The notes beneath the pieces were generated by a model. That model was given only the letters and a program-made list of their open reading frames with translations, did no database searches and was not told the DNA's origin. Made by a program: the position numbers and the translations under genes. Shown piece by piece: positions 34,858-37,568 of a stretch of 37,568 bases of DNA (position 1 is the stretch's first letter; every line of letters begins with the position of its first letter). This DNA comes from Verrucomicrobiales bacterium (GTDB taxonomy: Bacteria; Verrucomicrobiota; Verrucomicrobiia; Verrucomicrobiales; DEV007): NCBI GenBank assembly GCA_021648365.1, contig JAKISY010000041.1, positions 1 through 37,568 on the forward strand, in the 5' to 3' direction.

Positions 34858-34902
34858 CATCCCCCTTCCTTATCGGTTGTTTGAATACAAAAGCGCCTCC
34901 CC

Positions 34903-35200
34903 TTACGATGAGCGGTAGGCGAAGTCATGATAATCACTTTTATGTTGTCCTAGGAATAACCTCGAATACAAACGATAAACGACCAAACCGTCTAACACCA
35001 GACAGAGCACCAATGGTAATCAGCGGCAACTGATTCTCATACACATGCAACATCAAATCTTCTCCAACAAAAGTCGGAGTGATCGGGAACCCTGATATGC
35101 CTAAACAGGCAATCACAAAAACAAAAGCCAATCGCGGAAACTCATACGAGTGCCCATGAAATTGATCAAGACTGATACTGGCACCTTGCTTTTTCAGCCT
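34903..35200 (-). pseudogene. Frameshifted C-terminal fragment of a NuoL/MrpA/DabB-type proton-conducting subunit
   Basis: The minus-strand reading gives FYRLKKQGASISLDQFHGHS, FPRLAFVFVIACLGISGFPI and TPTFVGEDLML, typical of the C-terminal part of proton-conducting membrane subunits. After ITIGALS the frame breaks by one base and continues in another frame as VLDGLVVYRLYSRLFLG to a stop at 34903-34905. The N-terminal several hundred residues are missing and replaced by SulP sequence in a different frame. It is therefore a double lesion: deletion fusion and frameshift. In other bacteria such subunits pair with DabA or lie near SulP transporters for inorganic carbon uptake, which fits the neighbour. 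Family assignment beyond this level is uncertain. Confidence 0.6.
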
Positions 35201-35802
35201 ATAGAAAACAAATAACTGATCAACAAACTCACCACTCCAATCGCCGCCGCACGCGGATCTAGATTGGCAATAAATTCTGGGATATCGTAAAACAACTCAA
35301 ACGGCCCCTCCCCTTTACTCAAAGCGGGGTCATCATTCAGCATCACTGGAATCTGCTTGGCGATAATGATCAAGCCAATCGCAGCGAGCATGCCGTGGAT
35401 GGCGGACAGGGGAAAGAAATCCACGTATTTGCCTAACTTGGTCACCCCAAAAATGATCTGCACAATCCCTGCGACCACCATCGCTCCCGCTGCCATTTTC
35501 CAGCCCTCTACTCCACCGCCAAACTCGGCAACCGCGCCTGCAACGATCACAATCAAGCCCGCTGCAGGCCCCTTGATTGCTAATTTACACCCTGTGAAAA
35601 AGGTCAGCAAAACCCCACCGATGATCGCCGATACCACTCCCATGATCGGAGGCAATCCTGAAGCTTGTGCGATGCCTAAACTCAAAGGCAAGGCGAGTAA
35701 AAACACCACAAACCCGGAACTCAGTTCCCCACTAAAATTTTCTTTCAATCCTTCCAACCAATCTTTTGGCATGTCCGACTTCATCTCTTTTGTCTCACTC
35801 AT
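35194..35802 (-). pseudogene. N-terminal fragment of a SulP-family anion transporter
   Basis: The 202 residues from ATG 35802 match the start of SulP permeases: FSGELSSGFVVFLLALPLSLGIAQASGLPP, read here as the two blocks FSGELSSGFVVFLLALPLSL and GIAQASGLPPIMGV, then CKLAIKGPAAGLIVIVAG and FPLSAIHGMLAAIGLIIIAK. Family members have about 450-600 residues with 12-14 membrane segments plus a STAS domain. Here only the first four to six segments remain before the frame meets a stop, where the sequence changes to a NuoL-like gene. Substrate would have been bicarbonate or sulfate. It is very probably non-functional. Confidence 0.75.
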
Positions 35803-36135
35803 TGTTATCTAAATTTTAAAATTTCTACTGTTATTCAATACGGCTGTTACGAATACTTGCTCGATGCGGAGCGGCTACATTCTGGTTCTGACATCTATGC
35901 AGTTGTCGGCTGTCATTCAGCCAAGACCTCCTTGATCGCTTGCCTGTTGTTAGGCGCGTAAAACATCTGGTCGATGTTTGCTTGCTGAGTTTGAATAGCT
36001 TCAATCTCAGCGCGACGAAGTCACAATATCTGCGTAGATATCATTTTATGAAAAAAGGGTCACGCTGGATCAAAATCACCACAGCAAACGAATCACTCAT
36101 TGCCGACAACGAGCCTACTCCCTTCTTTCAGAAAC
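35803..36135. other. Intergenic region with a possible coding remnant
   Basis: No complete gene was found in these 333 bases. A minus-strand frame at 35913-36020 (35 codons, with EIEAIQTQQANIDQMFY and a normal-looking stop) could be the tail of a lost gene, but there is no family match. An A/T palindrome lies just upstream of the SulP fragment. Confidence 0.4.
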
Positions 36136-36486
36136 TCAGCAGGAAGGGAGTTTCAAATTACAATACAAAAGGTACAAAGGCGAACGCCTCGCCAGAACGC
36201 TTTTTTCTAAAGAGCGAAAAGCAACCGCAGAAACCACCGAAGCCAAATATTCCCAATGTTCTAAATCGGCAAAAACCGGTGCAGCTCTATCCTCTCCGCT
36301 GCCTCCTGATTCAATATGACTCCCACCGAACAGACTAGCATAGCTGGACTCAAAACCTTCCAACTCAGTTGACTCCCTCTCAACCTCAGCTTCAGCACTA
36401 TACTGAATCGACTCCTTTTCGATCAAAAAGCACGCACCCAGAAGGAACACGAGGCAAATCAAACTATAGGATTTCAACGATTTCAT
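36136..36486 (-). CDS. Hypothetical small lipoprotein
   Basis: The protein is about 116 residues from the ATG at 36486; a GTG eight codons upstream is possible. The N-terminus KSYSLICLVFLLGACFL carries a lipobox LLGAC with Cys19 as lipidation site. The rest is acidic and serine/glycine-rich (EAEVERESTELEGFESS) and then loses any recognisable pattern. No homology was recognised. There is no clear ribosome site, and it lies in a decayed region, so it may be spurious or degraded. The lipoprotein signal is the only support. Confidence 0.35.
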   Translation of the reverse strand: MKSLKSYSLICLVFLLGACFLIEKESIQYSAEAEVERESTELEGFESSYASLFGGSHIESGGSGEDRAAPVFADLEHWEYLASVVSAVAFRSLEKSVLARRSPLYLLYCNLKLPSC

Positions 36487-37036
36487 TTTTTTAAGGATCA
36501 GCTCAGTCACATCTACAGCTTATCACCAGAGGGGGCTGCATCATAGGGCGTCACTGTTTTTCTTTTTAGCCTATTTTCTCCTCGACACTCGCATTCAACA
36601 CCTGTTTTTCAACTCATTTCTCATTTACTCCGATTCTCCATCACCCACGATCCCCCATTCGACACCATCCCCCCTCTTCCTCCCTAAAAACCTCTTCCTC
36701 CGTGTCCTCTCTGCTCTCCGTGGTTCAACTCCTCCATCGCTTCCTCCGTGTCCTCTCTGCTCTCCGTGGTTCAACTCCTCCAATCGCTATTACTTCCAAA
36801 TACCATCCTCCAGCTACCTTCATTTCATTTCGATTCATCAACCCAAAATCCACTTCTGCGCCCTTTTGCGTTTTCTGCGGCTAAATTCCCTCAGCGTTTA
36901 AGCTTAACTCTTGCCATCAACCATTCTCCCTCTTCTCCCCCTAAAAACCTCTTCATCCCTCCGGTCTCCGTGTCCTCTACGCCCTCCGTGGTTCAACTCC
37001 TCCATCGCTATTACTTCCAAATATCATCCTCTAGAC
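36487..37036. other. Intergenic region without genes, repeat-bearing
   Basis: Apart from the direct repeats at 36694-37032, this stretch is C- and T-rich on the plus strand and encodes nothing recognisable. The sequence CTTTTGCGTTTTCTGCGGCT near 36862 is another degenerate relative of the dispersed repeat family. Confidence 0.6.
36694..37032 (+). repeat. Three direct copies of a periodic intergenic repeat
   Basis: Copy 1 (36694-36740) and copy 2 (36740-36811) are adjacent and nearly identical over about 46 bases; copy 3 is at 36964-37032. Each contains TCCGTGTCCTCT, a variable unit, then CTCCGTGGTTCAACTCCTCC. Copies 2 and 3 also share ATCGCTATTACTTCCAAATA. The three-unit structure (reverse complement CACGGAGAG, CAGAGAGGA, CACGGAG) has the same 9-nt period as the repeats elsewhere in the window. 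Confidence 0.75.
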
Positions 37037-37065
37037 TTGTGATTTGGCATAAATAAGGCTAATCT
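37037..37065 (+). promoter_or_regulatory. Putative promoter of the NuoE-like gene
   Basis: TTGTGA (37037-37042) and TAATCT (37060-37065) with a 17-bp spacer form a good sigma-70-like pair. The ATG lies only 12 bases after the -10, giving an almost leaderless transcript. An inverted repeat AATCTA-N5-TAGATT (37061-37077) overlaps the -10 and could be an operator. Confidence 0.45.
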
Positions 37066-37077
37066 AATTGATAGATT

Positions 37078-37568
37078 ATGTCCAAAAACCTTAGTGCCAT
37101 AGCATTCCGTAAAGGAATGGATTCAAACCCTTTCGAAAACTTCGTCGCAGCCGCGCAAGACAGTGGCAGCGCGAGTGATCCCGACACCCTACGCACTCTT
37201 TCAGAGCAGCACCTCGTAGGTGATGCCATCACCCTAGGAGCGGTTTCTTTTTATGACTTCCTCAAAAAAGAAAACGCAGGCAAAAAGGTTTTCATCTGCA
37301 ACGGCAGTGCCTGCCTTTGTGCTGGCAGTCAGGAAAATCTCCGCACAGAAATGTGCGAACATTTTGAAGAAAAAGAAATCGGCCACATCTGTTGCCTCGG
37401 CCGTTGCCACGAAGCAGGTGCCTTTCAATACAAGGATCAAAATTATTCAGCCAAAAACCGTGAAGACCTGGCAACCATTTTCACCTCAGCAGAGGAAGAT
37501 GAAGCTAAGCTCGACCGTTACCAAGTAGGCTCGTCCCTAGACACCCCACTGCTCACCGCCGACTTCCC
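37078..37568 (+). CDS. NuoE-like [2Fe-2S] domain protein, partial (runs off window)
   Basis: The frame is open from ATG 37078 to the window end (163 codons) with no stop. After a helical N-terminus, residues about 70-130 form a thioredoxin-like ferredoxin of the NuoE type: VFICNGSACLC with the C-x4-C pair C74/C79, and CLGRCHEAGAF with C106-x3-C110. These are the expected four cluster ligands. After about residue 140 the sequence continues as a linker towards a further domain (DRYQVGSSLDTPLLTADF). This suggests a NuoE-NuoF-like fusion such as those in NAD-dependent formate dehydrogenases or hydrogenases, but the next domain is outside the window. It would transfer electrons between NADH and a partner in the cytoplasm. 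Confidence 0.8.
   Translation, partial: MSKNLSAIAFRKGMDSNPFENFVAAAQDSGSASDPDTLRTLSEQHLVGDAITLGAVSFYDFLKKENAGKKVFICNGSACLCAGSQENLRTEMCEHFEEKEIGHICCLGRCHEAGAFQYKDQNYSAKNREDLATIFTSAEEDEAKLDRYQVGSSLDTPLLTADF

Noticed and set aside
35940..36338. Plus-strand ORF of 132 codons
   Set aside because: Composition is low-quality (Lys/Pro/Asn rich), it has no family resemblance and lies opposite a lipoprotein-like frame; treated as chance.
36694..37032. Possible CRISPR array because of repeated units
   Set aside because: Copies are adjacent or irregularly spaced, without uniform spacers or cas genes; they belong to the dispersed periodic repeat family.

Overview
The window looks like a chromosomal segment of a Verrucomicrobiota (PVC superphylum) bacterium. 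This is inferred from protein families, not from any rRNA or marker gene. The clues are the planctomycete/verrucomicrobial cytochrome (PSCyt1/DUF1549-DUF1553) plus DUF1501 pair, two ECF sigma factors each coupled to a FecR-LamG membrane protein, an HzsA-like/FGE-like c-type cytochrome fusion, Tat-exported Gfo/Idh/MocA and nucleoside hydrolase-like proteins, and an SHD1-domain protein.

Layout. Positions 1-179 hold the edge of an ISKra4-like transposase. From about 13.7 kb down to 0.3 kb (minus strand) runs a saccharide-related block: GH88/GH105-like hydrolase, SMP-30-like lactonase, Gfo/Idh/MocA oxidoreductase, truncated nucleoside hydrolase-like protein, ECF sigma factor, FecR-LamG protein, HzsA/cytochrome/FGE-like fusion, endonuclease/exonuclease/phosphatase-family protein and GH5-LamG glycosidase. 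Several junctions are ATGA overlaps, so the middle of the block is translationally coupled. A lone SHD1 gene (14.0-15.0 kb, plus strand) separates it from the next block.

From 25.7 kb down to 15.1 kb (minus strand) lies the most unusual locus, a four-gene cassette: (1) a ClpB-like AAA+ ATPase with an extra, apparently degenerate N-terminal half; (2) a small NrdG-like radical SAM activase, start/stop-coupled to it; (3) a 2105-residue protein combining zinc ribbons, a degenerate protein kinase fold, a DUF4011-like region, an SF1 (Upf1/Dna2-like) helicase and a C-terminal Vsr/DUF559-like nuclease; (4) a coiled-coil protein with a conserved-looking C-terminal domain. I infer a biological-conflict (anti-mobile-element) system. 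A decayed PIN-type toxin with an intact small partner gene lies just upstream of it.

From 26.5 to 33.9 kb (plus strand) there is a second ECF sigma / FecR-LamG module followed by PSCyt1 and DUF1501 genes. From 33.9 to 37.0 kb is a decayed, repeat-rich zone: mini-hairpins, a 19-bp inverted repeat pair, a fragment of a small cysteine/histidine protein, and a SulP transporter fragment fused by an apparent deletion to a frameshifted NuoL/MrpA/DabB-type fragment. The window ends inside a NuoE-like [2Fe-2S] gene.

A recurring intergenic signal is a family of short 9-10-nt-period repeats (unit like CACGGATNN), often as inverted copies. They occupy the gaps of the four-gene cassette, the PSCyt1-DUF1501 gap and the region before the NuoE-like gene. 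I saw no tRNA, rRNA or CRISPR array.
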